Positions 14,191 to 23,600 of a stretch of 64,000 bases of DNA are shown here, piece by piece. The translations under genes and the position numbers were made by a program. The stretch is from Paracoccus marinus (GTDB taxonomy: Bacteria; Pseudomonadota; Alphaproteobacteria; Rhodobacterales; Rhodobacteraceae), in the NCBI RefSeq assembly GCF_007018965.1, contig NZ_VJYZ01000033.1:310001-374000 (forward strand). Direction: 5' to 3'. Position 1 is the first letter of the stretch. Each line of letters starts with the position of its first letter. The notes beneath the pieces were generated by a model. That model was not told where the DNA came from, searched no databases, and saw nothing but the letters and a program-made list of their open reading frames with translations.

Positions 14191-17037
14191 ATGCCCCGCT
14201 GGACCCCCACCGACTACAATCCCGACGATTTCGCCAACCGCCGCCACATCGGCCCGTCTCCGTCCGAGATGGCCGAAATGCTCAAGGCCGTGGGCTGCGA
14301 CAGCCTCGACGAGCTGATCGGGCAGACGATCCCCGGCTCGATCCGGCAGGACCGGGCGCTCGACTGGCCCGCGCTGTCCGAACATGAGTTGCTCAGCCTC
14401 ATGCGCGACGTGGCGAGCCAGAACACGGTGATGACCAGCCTGATCGGGCAGGGGTATTACGGCACCGTCACGCCGCCCGCGATCCAGCGCAACATCCTGG
14501 AAAACCCGGCCTGGTACACCGCCTACACGCCCTACCAGCCCGAGATCGCGCAGGGCCGGCTCGAGGCGCTTCTGAACTTTCAGACCATGGTCGCGGACCT
14601 GACCGGGCTGCCGGTCGCGAACGCGAGCCTGCTGGACGAGGCGACGGCCGCCGCCGAGGCGATGGCGATGGCGCAGCGGTCTGCCAAGTCCAAGGCGAAG
14701 GCATTCTTCGTCAGCGACGACCTGCATCCGCAGACCATCGCCGTGATCGAGACGCGCGCCGCGCCGCTGGGGATCGAGATCGTCAAGGGCGCGGCGGGCG
14801 CCTGCGATCCGGCCAAGGTGTTCGGCGCGATCTTCCAGTATCCCGGCACCTTCGGCGATGTCCGCGACCTCGGCGCCGAATGCGAGGCGCTGCATGCCGC
14901 GGGCGGGGTCGCGGTCGTCGCGACCGACCTGCTGGCGCTGTGCCTGCTGAAGGAGCCGGGCGCGATGGGCGCCGATATCTGCGTCGGCTCCGCGCAGCGG
15001 TTCGGCGTGCCGATGGGCTATGGCGGGCCGCATGCGGGCTTCATGTCCTGCCGCGACGATCTCAAGCGGTCGATGCCCGGGCGGATCGTGGGCGTCAGCA
15101 TCGACGCGGCCGGGCGGCAGGCCTACCGGCTGTCCTTGCAGACGCGCGAGCAGCATATCCGGCGCGAAAAGGCGACCTCGAACGTCTGCACCGCGCAGGC
15201 GCTTCTGGCGGTGATGGCGTCGTTCTATGCCGTGTTCCACGGGCCCATGGGCCTTCGCGCGATCGCGCAGCGGGTGCATCTGCACGCCGCGACCATCGCG
15301 GCGGCGCTGCGCGAGGCGGGGGCGGACATCCAGCCCGACGCGTTCTTCGACACCGTCACCGTGCGCGTGGGCGTGGGCCAGCAGGGCATCATGGCCGCCG
15401 CCCGCCACCGCGGCATCAACCTGCGCCGGGTCGGGCGCGACCGCGTCGGCATCAGCGTCGATGAAACCACCGACGCCGGCGTCATCGCGCGGGTGCTGGA
15501 TGCGTTCGGGATCTCGGATGCGGTGACGCCCGCGACCGCCCCCGCGATCCCGGACGATCTGCTGCGCGAAAGCGACTACCTGACCCATCCCGTGTTCCAC
15601 ATGAACCGGGCGGAATCCGAGATGATGCGCTACATGCGCCGCCTGTCGGACCGCGATCTCGCGCTTGACCGCGCCATGATCCCGCTGGGGTCCTGCACGA
15701 TGAAATTGAACGCCGCGGCCGAGATGATGCCGATCACCTGGCCCGAGTTCGGGGCGCTGCACCCATTTGCGCCGGAAAACCAGGCCGCGGGCTATCACCA
15801 CGTCTTCGACGACCTGAACGAGCGGTTGTGCGAGATCACCGGCTACGACGCATTCTCGCTGCAGCCGAACTCCGGCGCGCAGGGGGAATATGCGGGGCTG
15901 CTGACCATCGCCGCCTATCACCAGTCGCGTGGCGAGGACCGGGATGTCTGCCTGATCCCGGTGTCGGCACACGGCACGAACCCGGCCAGCGCGCAGATGT
16001 GCGGGATGAAGGTCGTGGTCGTGAAGTCGGCGCCGAACGGCGACATCGACCTTGAGGATTTCGCCGACAAGGCGGCGAAGGCCGGGGACAGGCTGGCGGC
16101 GGTGATGATCACCTATCCGTCCACCCACGGCGTTTTCGAGGACACCGTGCGCGACGTCTGCCGCATCACGCATGAACATGGCGGGCAGGTCTATATCGAC
16201 GGCGCGAACATGAACGCGCTTGTGGGCCTCGTGAAGCCGGGCGAGATCGGCGGCGACGTGAGCCACCTGAACCTGCACAAGACCTTCGCCATCCCGCACG
16301 GGGGCGGCGGTCCGGGGATGGGGCCGATCGGGGTCAAGGCGCATCTGGCGCCGCATCTGCCCGCCGACCCCCGCACCGGCCATGGCTTCGTCGGCGGCGC
16401 GGTCAGCGCGGCGCCGTGGGGGTCGGCCTCGATCCTGCTAATCTCGTGGGCCTATATCCGCATGATGGGCGGCGACGGGCTGACGCAGGCGACCCGCGTC
16501 GCGATCCTGAACGCGAACTACATCGCGAGCAAGCTGGCGGGCGCCTATCCGATCCTGTTCATGGGCAACCGTGGACGCGTGGCGCATGAATGCATCGTGG
16601 ACACTCGCGTCTTCGCCGAGCACGGGGTGACCGTGGACGACATCGCCAAGCGCCTGATCGACAACGGCTTCCACGCCCCCACCATGAGCTGGCCGGTCGC
16701 CGGTACGCTGATGGTCGAGCCGACGGAGTCGGAGACCAAGGCCGAGCTCGACCGCTTCATCACCGCGATGCTGGCGATCCGGGCCGAGATCGGCGAGGTG
16801 GCCGAGGGCCGCATCACGGCCGAGGACAGCCCGCTGCGCCACGCGCCCCACACGGTCGAGGATCTGGTCGCCGACTGGGACCGGGCCTATTCGCGCGAGC
16901 AGGGCTGCTTCCCGCCCGCGTCGTTCCGGGTGGACAAGTACTGGCCGCCGGTGGGCCGCGTGGACAACGTCCACGGCGACCGCAATCTGATCTGCACGTG
17001 CCCGCCGGTCGAAGCCTACGCGGAAGCCGCCGAATAA
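14191..17037 (+). CDS. gcvP: Glycine dehydrogenase (decarboxylating), P protein
   Basis: PLP enzyme that decarboxylates glycine and loads the aminomethyl group onto GcvH. 948 aa, the fused alpha/beta form. Signatures include '[14 protein letters not shown]' near the start, '[18 protein letters not shown]', '[15 protein letters not shown]' and the PLP lysine in '[19 protein letters not shown]' (Lys697). The C-terminal '[12 protein letters not shown]' is typical. It lies 134 bp past gcvH in the same direction, with an intergenic hairpin between. The lipoamide dehydrogenase (L protein) is not in this window. Confidence 0.96.
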   Translation: MPRWTPTDYNPDDFANRRHIGPSPSEMAEMLKAVGCDSLDELIGQTIPGSIRQDRALDWPALSEHELLSLMRDVASQNTVMTSLIGQGYYGTVTPPAIQRNILENPAWYTAYTPYQPEIAQGRLEALLNFQTMVADLTGLPVANASLLDEATAAAEAMAMAQRSAKSKAKAFFVSDDLHPQTIAVIETRAAPLGIEIVKGAAGACDPAKVFGAIFQYPGTFGDVRDLGAECEALHAAGGVAVVATDLLALCLLKEPGAMGADICVGSAQRFGVPMGYGGPHAGFMSCRDDLKRSMPGRIVGVSIDAAGRQAYRLSLQTREQHIRREKATSNVCTAQALLAVMASFYAVFHGPMGLRAIAQRVHLHAATIAAALREAGADIQPDAFFDTVTVRVGVGQQGIMAAARHRGINLRRVGRDRVGISVDETTDAGVIARVLDAFGISDAVTPATAPAIPDDLLRESDYLTHPVFHMNRAESEMMRYMRRLSDRDLALDRAMIPLGSCTMKLNAAAEMMPITWPEFGALHPFAPENQAAGYHHVFDDLNERLCEITGYDAFSLQPNSGAQGEYAGLLTIAAYHQSRGEDRDVCLIPVSAHGTNPASAQMCGMKVVVVKSAPNGDIDLEDFADKAAKAGDRLAAVMITYPSTHGVFEDTVRDVCRITHEHGGQVYIDGANMNALVGLVKPGEIGGDVSHLNLHKTFAIPHGGGGPGMGPIGVKAHLAPHLPADPRTGHGFVGGAVSAAPWGSASILLISWAYIRMMGGDGLTQATRVAILNANYIASKLAGAYPILFMGNRGRVAHECIVDTRVFAEHGVTVDDIAKRLIDNGFHAPTMSWPVAGTLMVEPTESETKAELDRFITAMLAIRAEIGEVAEGRITAEDSPLRHAPHTVEDLVADWDRAYSREQGCFPPASFRVDKYWPPVGRVDNVHGDRNLICTCPPVEAYAEAAE

Positions 17038-17062
17038 GGCTTTCGCGACGCACCGTGCCCCG

Positions 17063-17087
17063 TTAACGATCCGTTAAGGTTCGTTAA
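17063..17087 (+). promoter_or_regulatory. Triple TTAA element, CtrA-like box upstream of the excalibur gene
   Basis: TTAA (17063-17066), seven bases, TTAA (17074-17077), six bases, TTAA (17084-17087). The first pair matches the full alphaproteobacterial CtrA site TTAA-N7-TTAA without a mismatch. The outer parts also form an inverted repeat CGTTAACGA / TCGTTAACG. It ends 12 bases before the TTG start of the next gene, so a bound regulator could block or position RNA polymerase. Confidence 0.55.
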
Positions 17088-17099
17088 CGAGGTGCGGGT

Positions 17100-17411
17100 T
17101 TGCACAGGTCTTGTCTTGTCGCGGCGGCACTCGCCGCCTTTCCGCTGTGGCAGGGCGCGGCCGTGGCCCATCCCGGCGGGCTGGACGCCAGCGGCTGCCA
17201 TCACGACAGGAAGCGCGGCGGCTATCACTGCCATCGCCCGCAGCGCTCGGCCGCGGTCGAGGCGCCGGTCTATCTGCTCGACACACCCGCGGACCGCAGC
17301 TTCAGGAACTGCACCGAGGCGCGGAACGCCGGTGCCGCGCCGTTGCGTCGGGGCGAGCCGGGCTACCGCCCGAAGCTCGACCGCGACAACGACGGGGTCG
17401 CCTGCGAATAG
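17100..17411 (+). CDS. Exported excalibur-domain (calcium-binding-like) protein
   Basis: 103 aa with a TTG start preceded by GAGGTG. Residues 1-23 are a signal peptide. After cleavage comes 'HPGGLDASGCHHDRKRGGYHCH', a histidine-rich YHYH-like metal-binding motif common in surface proteins. The C-terminal 'FRNCTEARNAG...' followed by 'DRDNDGVACE' is the excalibur domain, related to EF-hand loops with two Cys. The protein is probably periplasmic or surface-bound and binds divalent metal. The perfect CtrA-like box just upstream is unexpected for such a gene. Confidence 0.8.
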   Translation: MHRSCLVAAALAAFPLWQGAAVAHPGGLDASGCHHDRKRGGYHCHRPQRSAAVEAPVYLLDTPADRSFRNCTEARNAGAAPLRRGEPGYRPKLDRDNDGVACE

Positions 17412-17470
17412 CGGAACCGCCACCCCGAGCGCGCGTTCGGCCAGATGGAAAAAATGCAGGAGTATCCGTC

Positions 17471-17548
17471 ATGAAGGGCCTGATCGCGTGGTTCCTGGGC
17501 GTGCCGATCGTCGTCATCATCCTGCTGTACGTGACGGGGATCTTCTGA
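17471..17548 (+). CDS. 25-residue single-span membrane peptide
   Basis: A tiny open frame preceded by AGGAG and a seven-base gap to the ATG. The product is one Lys followed by almost continuous hydrophobic residues ('LIAWFLGVPIVVIILLYVTG'), that is, one transmembrane helix. Its spacing between two real genes and its good ribosome site support translation. I recall similar short proteins in related genomes but cannot name a function. Confidence 0.55.
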   Translation: MKGLIAWFLGVPIVVIILLYVTGIF

Positions 17549-17573
17549 TCGCACGGCGGGGCGGGGACCGGAC

Positions 17574-18011
17574 ATGGCACAGGCCGGCATCCTGACCTGC
17601 CTTGCCTGCGGGCAGGCCAACCGGGTCCCCGCCGAGCGGCTGGCGCAGGGGCCGAAATGCGGCACCTGCGGGACGGGGCTGCTGGCCCTGAAGCCGGTCG
17701 AGGTCGATCTGGCGACGCTCCGCAAGGCCAGCGCGACCGACCAGCTGCCGCTTCTGGTGGATTTCTGGGCGCCGTGGTGCGGCCCCTGCCGGGCGATGGC
17801 GCCCGAGTTCGAGAAGGCGGCGGCGCTGCTGAAGGGCGAGGCGCGGCTTGTGAAGATCGACACCGAATGGTCGCCCGAGGCTTCCGCGCGCTGGAACATC
17901 CGCGGCATCCCGGCTTTCGTCCTGTTCCGCAACGGCCGCGAGGTCGCCCGCCTCGCCGGCGCCCGGCCCGCCGCGCAGCTGGCCGACTGGGTACGCCAGT
18001 CGGTGGGGTGA
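17574..18011 (+). CDS. trxC: Thioredoxin 2 with N-terminal zinc finger
   Basis: Disulfide reductase of the cytoplasm, often oxidative-stress related. 145 aa. Cys9-x2-Cys12 and Cys29-x2-Cys32 form the N-terminal zinc site of thioredoxin 2. The thioredoxin fold follows with 'LLVDFWAPWCGPC' (active-site cysteines near residues 69 and 72), 'KIDTEWSPEASARWNIRGIP' and the cis-Pro. It is downstream of the 25-residue peptide gene and just upstream of tRNA-Ala. Confidence 0.93.
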   Translation: MAQAGILTCLACGQANRVPAERLAQGPKCGTCGTGLLALKPVEVDLATLRKASATDQLPLLVDFWAPWCGPCRAMAPEFEKAAALLKGEARLVKIDTEWSPEASARWNIRGIPAFVLFRNGREVARLAGARPAAQLADWVRQSVG

Positions 18012-18052
18012 CGCGGTTTTCGCAGGGCTTTCATCCGGCCCGTCGCCCCGGC

Positions 18053-18058
18053 TTGACA
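18053..18058 (+). promoter_or_regulatory. -35 box (TTGACA) of tRNA-Ala
   Basis: A consensus TTGACA lies 34 bp before the tRNA. The expected -10 region (GAAAAC/AAAACC) is weak. Position fits a tRNA promoter. Confidence 0.4.
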
Positions 18059-18091
18059 ATACCCCCGCGCCGATGGAAAACCGCCGCCAGT

Positions 18092-18167
18092 GGGGCCGTA
18101 GCTCAGTTGGTAGAGCGCATCGTTCGCAATGATGAGGTCAGGGGTTCGATTCCCCTCGGCTCCACCA
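18092..18167 (+). tRNA. tRNA-Ala (anticodon CGC)
   Basis: A complete cloverleaf of 76 nt. Acceptor GGGGCCG pairs with CGGCTCC, with the G3-U70 wobble that defines alanine tRNA. The D arm is GCTC/GAGC, the anticodon stem CATCG/TGATG with loop TTCGCAA (anticodon CGC, reading GCG codons), and the T arm AGGGG-TTCGATT-CCCCT. The CCA end is encoded. GCG is expected to be a frequent codon in this GC-rich genome. Confidence 0.97.
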
Positions 18168-18342
18168 GATTCCAAGAAAATTGCATTCTGTTCGTCAGAC
18201 GATGCTGTTCGCGACCACGCTGCGCGGCGTCGCTGGCATTGCGCACGCGTAGGAATCAGCCCACGGCCAAGCATTTACGGCGCCGCCCGCATGCACGATC
18301 GCGCCTCGCCGCGGCGGGCATGCGGGTGTCAGGCTTTCCGTG

Positions 18343-19401
18343 TCACGCGGTCTGCCCGGCCACGGGCAGGCGCGCCCACCTTACGGGCAGGGCGAACGGC
18401 CACTGGTGGCCGGCGGCGTGGATCAGCCGTTCGGCCAGCAGGCTGCCTGCCACCGCGATCGCCACCACCACGGGCACGCCGATCAGGCGCAAGGCCGTTT
18501 GGTCGGTCGCGGGCAGGCTCGCGACAACAAGCGACACGATCAGCAGGTGGATCAAATAGATCGGCAGCGTGTTCCGGCCGAAATACGACAGCACCGTCCG
18601 GGCGCGGGCGAAGCCGCTGATCCACACCGACGCGATCAGCCCGGCGCACAGACCGCCGACGTTCAGGACGAAGTCGGCCGCGCCGTGGACGAAAGGGTGG
18701 GCGGCACCGACCCTTGCGCCGACCGCGGAGACGCCGATGCACAGCGCCACGGCCAGCGCCAGCCAGCCCAGGTTTTCCGCCACGCGCGGCAGGAACGGCT
18801 TGCCGTAAAGCGCCGGCACGACGAAGAACGGCGCGTACTTCAGCGCGTTGAGCTGGGCGAAGTTCAGCCCGTGGTCGCCCGCGCCCGGATGGAACGCCAG
18901 CACGCTGACCGCGATCGTCGCTGCGGCGACGGGCAGCCGGTGGTGGCGGCACAGCTTCGTCAGCGCGAAATAGAACGCGAGCGCCCAGATGAACCAGATC
19001 CCGGTCTGGGGATGAACCAGCCCGTAGAGATACAGCTTCACGAATGGACCGGCGGTGTCGGCGGACGGGTGCGGCAGCAGATACTTGAACAGGAACAGGT
19101 GGATAAGGCTCCACACCGCGAAAAGATAAAGGAACAGCGCGACCTTGTCGTGCAGCACGGAGCGCCAGCTGCGGGTGATCGCCGAGGCGCCGAGCAGTCC
19201 CGAGATCGCGAAGAACAGCGGCATCCGCACCGGTTGGAACAGGTCGGACAGGCGCTGGACCACCTCGTGGCTCAGGCCGTTCGCCGACATGAAGATGTTC
19301 GTGTGATAGGCCACGACCAGCAGGATCGAGCAGCCTCGTCCCACATCGACCCACGCGATGCGGCCCGCCCCGGCGGGGCTTCGTTCCGATCCAGTTGCCA
19401 C
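18343..19401 (-). CDS. Acyltransferase family 3 membrane protein
   Basis: Multi-pass protein of 352 aa, about ten hydrophobic helices, that transfers acyl groups to surface sugars or similar acceptors. After a short N-terminus comes 'RIAWVDVGRGCSILLVVAYH', carrying the Asp/Arg and the family His. 'PVRMPLFFAISG' and the final 'YFGRNTLPIYLIHL' follow, all typical of Acyltransferase_3. The GTG at 19401 is favoured because AAGGGGG lies six bases upstream. An open extension to 19449 would start inside the TTGACA-type promoter region. The acceptor is unknown. It lies next to tRNA-Ala, a common insertion point for accessory genes. Confidence 0.75.
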   Translation of the reverse strand: MATGSERSPAGAGRIAWVDVGRGCSILLVVAYHTNIFMSANGLSHEVVQRLSDLFQPVRMPLFFAISGLLGASAITRSWRSVLHDKVALFLYLFAVWSLIHLFLFKYLLPHPSADTAGPFVKLYLYGLVHPQTGIWFIWALAFYFALTKLCRHHRLPVAAATIAVSVLAFHPGAGDHGLNFAQLNALKYAPFFVVPALYGKPFLPRVAENLGWLALAVALCIGVSAVGARVGAAHPFVHGAADFVLNVGGLCAGLIASVWISGFARARTVLSYFGRNTLPIYLIHLLIVSLVVASLPATDQTALRLIGVPVVVAIAVAGSLLAERLIHAAGHQWPFALPVRWARLPVAGQTA

Positions 19402-19537
19402 GACACGCCCCCTTGGTCCGTAAGGCCGCAGGTAGGCGTCACCTGTCACATACTGTCAAAGTATATGTCCGGGGGTCGGCGCGGGTCCGCGTAGCGGGGT
19501 TCCCGTTTTGGGCGAGCTGCCGCCGAAACGGGCCGGA

Positions 19538-20584
19538 TCAGCGGCTGATACCGTCCAGAAACGCGCCAAGACTGTCGCCGATGGCGTCGATCGCGTAGCC
19601 GCCTTCCTGCACGACAAGCGTCGGTAGGGCGAGCGCGGCGATTGCCGTGCCCACCCGCGCGAAGTCGCGCGAGGTCAGGTCCAGCACCCCGATCGGGTCG
19701 TCGCGGTGGGCGTCGAACCCCAGCGCCACGACCAGCGTGTCGGCGCCGAAATCGCGGATGCGGGCGGCGGCGGTGGAAAGTGCCTGTTCCATCGCGCCGA
19801 TCCCGCTGCCGTGCGGCAGGGGCAGGTTCAGGTTCGCGCCCTGGCCTGGGCCGTCGCCGGTCTCGGCCGTGTAGCCGGTGTAGAAGGGATAGTAGCGGTC
19901 GGGATCGGCGTGGATCGACACGGTCAGCACGTCGCTGCGCCGATAGAAGATCTGCTGCGTGCCGTCGCCGTGATGCGCGTCCACGTCGAGGATCGCGACC
20001 CGCGCACCCCGATCCGCGAGATGCTGCGCGGCGATGGCGGTGTTGTTGAGATAGCAAAAGCCCGACGCGCGGTCAGCGCGGGCATGGTGCCCGGACGGGC
20101 GGCACAGCGCATAGGCAAGGCGCGCGCCGTCCGCGACCGCCGACGCGCCCGCGACGGCCGTTTCGGCCGACCGCAGCGTCGATATCCAGCAGTTCGGCCC
20201 GACCGGCACCGACAGGTCGCCCAGATACCAGCCAAGCTGACCCAGGAACCCGGTCGCGGGGCAGGGTGGGCGGACGTCCTGATCGGGCCGCCCGCTCCAA
20301 TACGGAAAGGTCGAGGGCCAGGCTTCCGGCCCCCGCTCGGCCGGCAGGGTCTGCCAGTTGTCCCACGCCGTCTGCAGGAACTCGACATAGTGGGGCGCGT
20401 GGACGGCGTGGACGGGGTCGAGACCGCAGGCCGCCGGCACCGACGGCTCGATCCCGCGCCCGCGCAGCGCGGCCACCAATCGCTCGGTCCGGGCGGGCAG
20501 GTCCTTTGGCGGCACCACCCGGCCGAAGCGCATGTATTGCTGCGGATCGTGCAGCGCCTGATCGGGGTGGTAGAACGCCCGCAT
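19538..20584 (-). CDS. Histone-deacetylase-family enzyme, acetylpolyamine amidohydrolase-like
   Basis: Zinc hydrolase of about 348 aa. It begins 'MRAFYHPDQALHDPQQYMRF' and 'VVPPKDLPARTERL', like acetylpolyamine amidohydrolases. Catalytic motifs are 'PSGHHARADRASGFCYLNNT' (tandem His), 'LDVDAHHGDGTQ' (zinc Asp and His), 'ALGFDAHRDDP' (zinc Asp) and 'QEGGY' (active-site Tyr). It would remove acetyl groups from polyamines or similar amines in the cytoplasm. The start at 20584 matches family length; a GTG at 20587 is about as good (AAGGGG seven bases upstream). An extension to 20638 overlaps tamB. It follows tamB in the same direction with a 43-bp gap, so it may share the tam transcript. Confidence 0.85.
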   Translation of the reverse strand: MRAFYHPDQALHDPQQYMRFGRVVPPKDLPARTERLVAALRGRGIEPSVPAACGLDPVHAVHAPHYVEFLQTAWDNWQTLPAERGPEAWPSTFPYWSGRPDQDVRPPCPATGFLGQLGWYLGDLSVPVGPNCWISTLRSAETAVAGASAVADGARLAYALCRPSGHHARADRASGFCYLNNTAIAAQHLADRGARVAILDVDAHHGDGTQQIFYRRSDVLTVSIHADPDRYYPFYTGYTAETGDGPGQGANLNLPLPHGSGIGAMEQALSTAAARIRDFGADTLVVALGFDAHRDDPIGVLDLTSRDFARVGTAIAALALPTLVVQEGGYAIDAIGDSLGAFLDGISR

Positions 20585-20627
20585 CACGCCCGCGCCCCTT
20601 GTCTCGTCGTCGCGCCCGCCCGCCGCA

Positions 20628-23600
20628 TCAATAGTCACGTTCGTAGAACAGGCCGACGGTGCTGTCGCCGTCGCTGCCGACCGACCCGCGCGCCGTCAGC
20701 GCGGTCGAAACGTCGAGGTTGAGGTTGATCTTCGACGTCCCGTCCGCCTCGACCTGTACGTCGGTGTACAGGTTGTCCGACAGGTACTTGCCCGCGCGGA
20801 CCGAGATGTCGCCCTCCTCGTCCGTGGTCAGGTCGAGATCGTCAAGGCCCACGGAATCGCGCAGGTTCGACACGATGCCCGCGCTGCCCGTCCCCGCCAG
20901 AACGGCAATGGCGTTCGCAAGCTGCGCGGCCTGCAGCGCGCTGATGCTGTCGAGCCCGCGACCGAACAGAAGCTGCGACAGCACTTCTTCCTCGGGCAGT
21001 TCGGGGTTCGATTCAAAGGTGATCTCGGGGTCGCGGATCTCGCCGTCGATGATGATGCGGGTGGTGATGCTGTCGCGCTGCGTCTCGGCCACCAGGCGGA
21101 TCACCGGCATCAGGCTGCCCTGCAGCTCGATCAGCCCCTCGGTCATCGTGAAGCGGCGGCCGAGCAGGTCCACCCGGCCACGGATCAGCTCGAGCTGGCC
21201 GATCGGGATGATGTTGCGCGCGGTCCCGGTCAGGCGGATCTGGCCGCCCAGCTCGGCGTCGATGCCGCGGCCGCGGACGAACACGCGGGCGGGCGCGTCG
21301 ATGGTCAGGTCAAGCCGGGCGGCGACTGCGGGCGGCGTGGCCGGGGGGCCGGCAAGCCCCGCGATCCTGCTGTCGGCGCTGGGAAACGGCAGCAGCCCCG
21401 CCCGCGCGCGGGTGCCGCGCACCGCCGGCGGCTCGCCCAGGTGGGTGATGCCGGGGATCGCCCCCGCGCCGCCAAGCCCTGAAGTCGGGATGCGGAACTC
21501 GGTTTCTTCAAGCCGGATGCGGCCCGCGATCAGCGGCCCTTGCGACGCCAGCCCGGTGATGGTGACGGTGCCGTCGGCGACCGTCTCGTAAAGGTCGGGG
21601 TTGCGCAGGGTGACGCTGTTCAGCTCTGCCGTCAGGTTCAGGGACGGCGATCCGCCGCGCAGGTCGACGGGGCCGGTGACGCGCAGCGTGCCGCCCGCGT
21701 CCACGGTCCCGCGCACGTCAAGGTTGATGAGCCCGTTCTGCAGGTTCGCGGTCGCCTGCAGCGGGTCGATCGACAGGCCGAGGTTGGGATCGGACAGGCG
21801 CGCGCCGTTCAGGTTGACGGTGCCCGTCAGCGCGTCCAGCGACGGCGGACCGGCCAGCCGCAGGTCAAAGGCGACCGGCCCCTGGACCGAGCGGGTGCGC
21901 AGGAACGGGTTTGCGATCGCCGCGTCGCTGACGCCGCTGACGCGCACGTCGCTGTCGCCGCCGTCGGTGGCAAGGCGGCCTGCGACCTGCGCCCGCGTCC
22001 CGCCCGGCGCGGTCGCCGCGATGTCGAGGATCAGGCCCCCCGGTTCCTGCCGCACCGTGCCCGTGGCGGTGGCGGGGCCCGGGACGCCCGGCACCAGCAG
22101 CGCGAGGTTGGAAAGGTTCGCGTCCACGTCGAGCCCGTCGGCCGGGTTGCCGCTGGTCGTCACCTGCACCTGGCCGTTGCGCGCGACCAGCCGCTCGATC
22201 GCGATGCCCGCGGGCGACTGGGTGGCGGCAAGGTCGAAGGTGGTCTGACCGGCAAGCAGCGAATCGACCTTGGGGTTGCCGATCGACAGCCCCGATGCGG
22301 TGCCCTGCGCCGCCACCCGGCGGCTGCCCTGCCCGTAGTCGGTCAGCTGGGCGGTGGCGTCCAGCGCCCCGCCGATGCCGCGGCCGAGAAAGCGCAGGTC
22401 GCCCGCGTCCAGATCCACGGTCACGTCGGTCGCGCCGCCGCCCACGGTGCCGCGCGCGTCCGCCGTCAGGCGCGCGTTGCGGATCGCCGCGTCCTCGATG
22501 GTGAAGACGCCCGCGCGTTCCAGCGCGCGCACCGTCAGCCGGGTCTCGCCGGCAAGCGCCGCGTCCACCTCGGTCTGGCCCAAGGACAGGTCGGTGCCGG
22601 TCCCGTCCACCGTCAGGCGGCGCGCGCCGGTGCCGTCATCGACGAAGCTCGCATCGGCATTCAGCGCGCCCTTCCAGCCCATGCCGAACGCGCCAAGGTC
22701 GGCCACGCCGATCTGCGCCGTCAGGTTCGTATCCTGCGGCGCGTAGCGGCCCTGCGCGCGGACGCTCGCCTGCGGGTTGACCAGTTCGCCCTGTTCGATG
22801 GTGAAGGTGCTGCCCTGCTGCGTCCCGCGCAGCGCAAGCGTGGTAGTGCCGGTCAGCGCCCCGTCCACCTGCTGGCCAAGGGCAAGGTCCTGGGCCGTGC
22901 CGGTCAGGTCGAAGCGGCGCAGGCCGCTGCCGTCGTCGGTGACCGAGCCGTCAAGCGACAGCGCACCCTTCCAGCCGCGCCCGAACGAGGCCAGCGACTT
23001 GATGTCCACGTGCCCGTCGATGTCGGTGGCGGTGCCGCCGATCACGCCTTTTGCGGTCGCGGTCAGCTGGTCGTTGCCAAGGTCGAGCGACTGCACGGTG
23101 ACGATCCCGTCGCGGCGGGTGGCTTGCAGGTCAAACCGGGTGGTTCCGGTCAGCGCGCCGTCCACGTCCTCGCGGCCCAGCCGCAGCTCGGTCCCGGTGC
23201 CGGTCACGTTGAACGCCTGCGTGCCGTCGGCCTCGGTCGCGGTCGCCTGCGCCTCAAGCGCGCCGGACAGGCCGCGCCCCAGCACCGTCAGGTCCGGCAC
23301 CGTCAGGTCGAACTTTGCGTCGAGCTGGCCGGGGATGAAGTTGCCCTGCCCGTCCACCGTCAGCTGCGGGTTCGCGACCCGAAGCTGCTCGACCTTGAAC
23401 GATCCGCCTTCCTGCTGGGCAATGACGTTGATGTTGGTGCGGCCCTTCAGCGTCCCGTCCAGTTCGGGAACGCCCACGATCAGGTCCGTCGCCTCGCCGT
23501 TCAGGGCAAGCCGGCGCATGCCCTGGGCGCCGCTGATCATCGCCTCGGCCGTCAGGCTGCCGGCGAGTTCCGGGTCGGCGTCGGTCAGGCTCGCCAGTCT

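Noticed and set aside
14104..16383. 759-codon minus-strand frame inside gcvP
   Set aside because: The plus-strand gcvP is unmistakable; the antisense product is His/Arg/Val-rich without a family.
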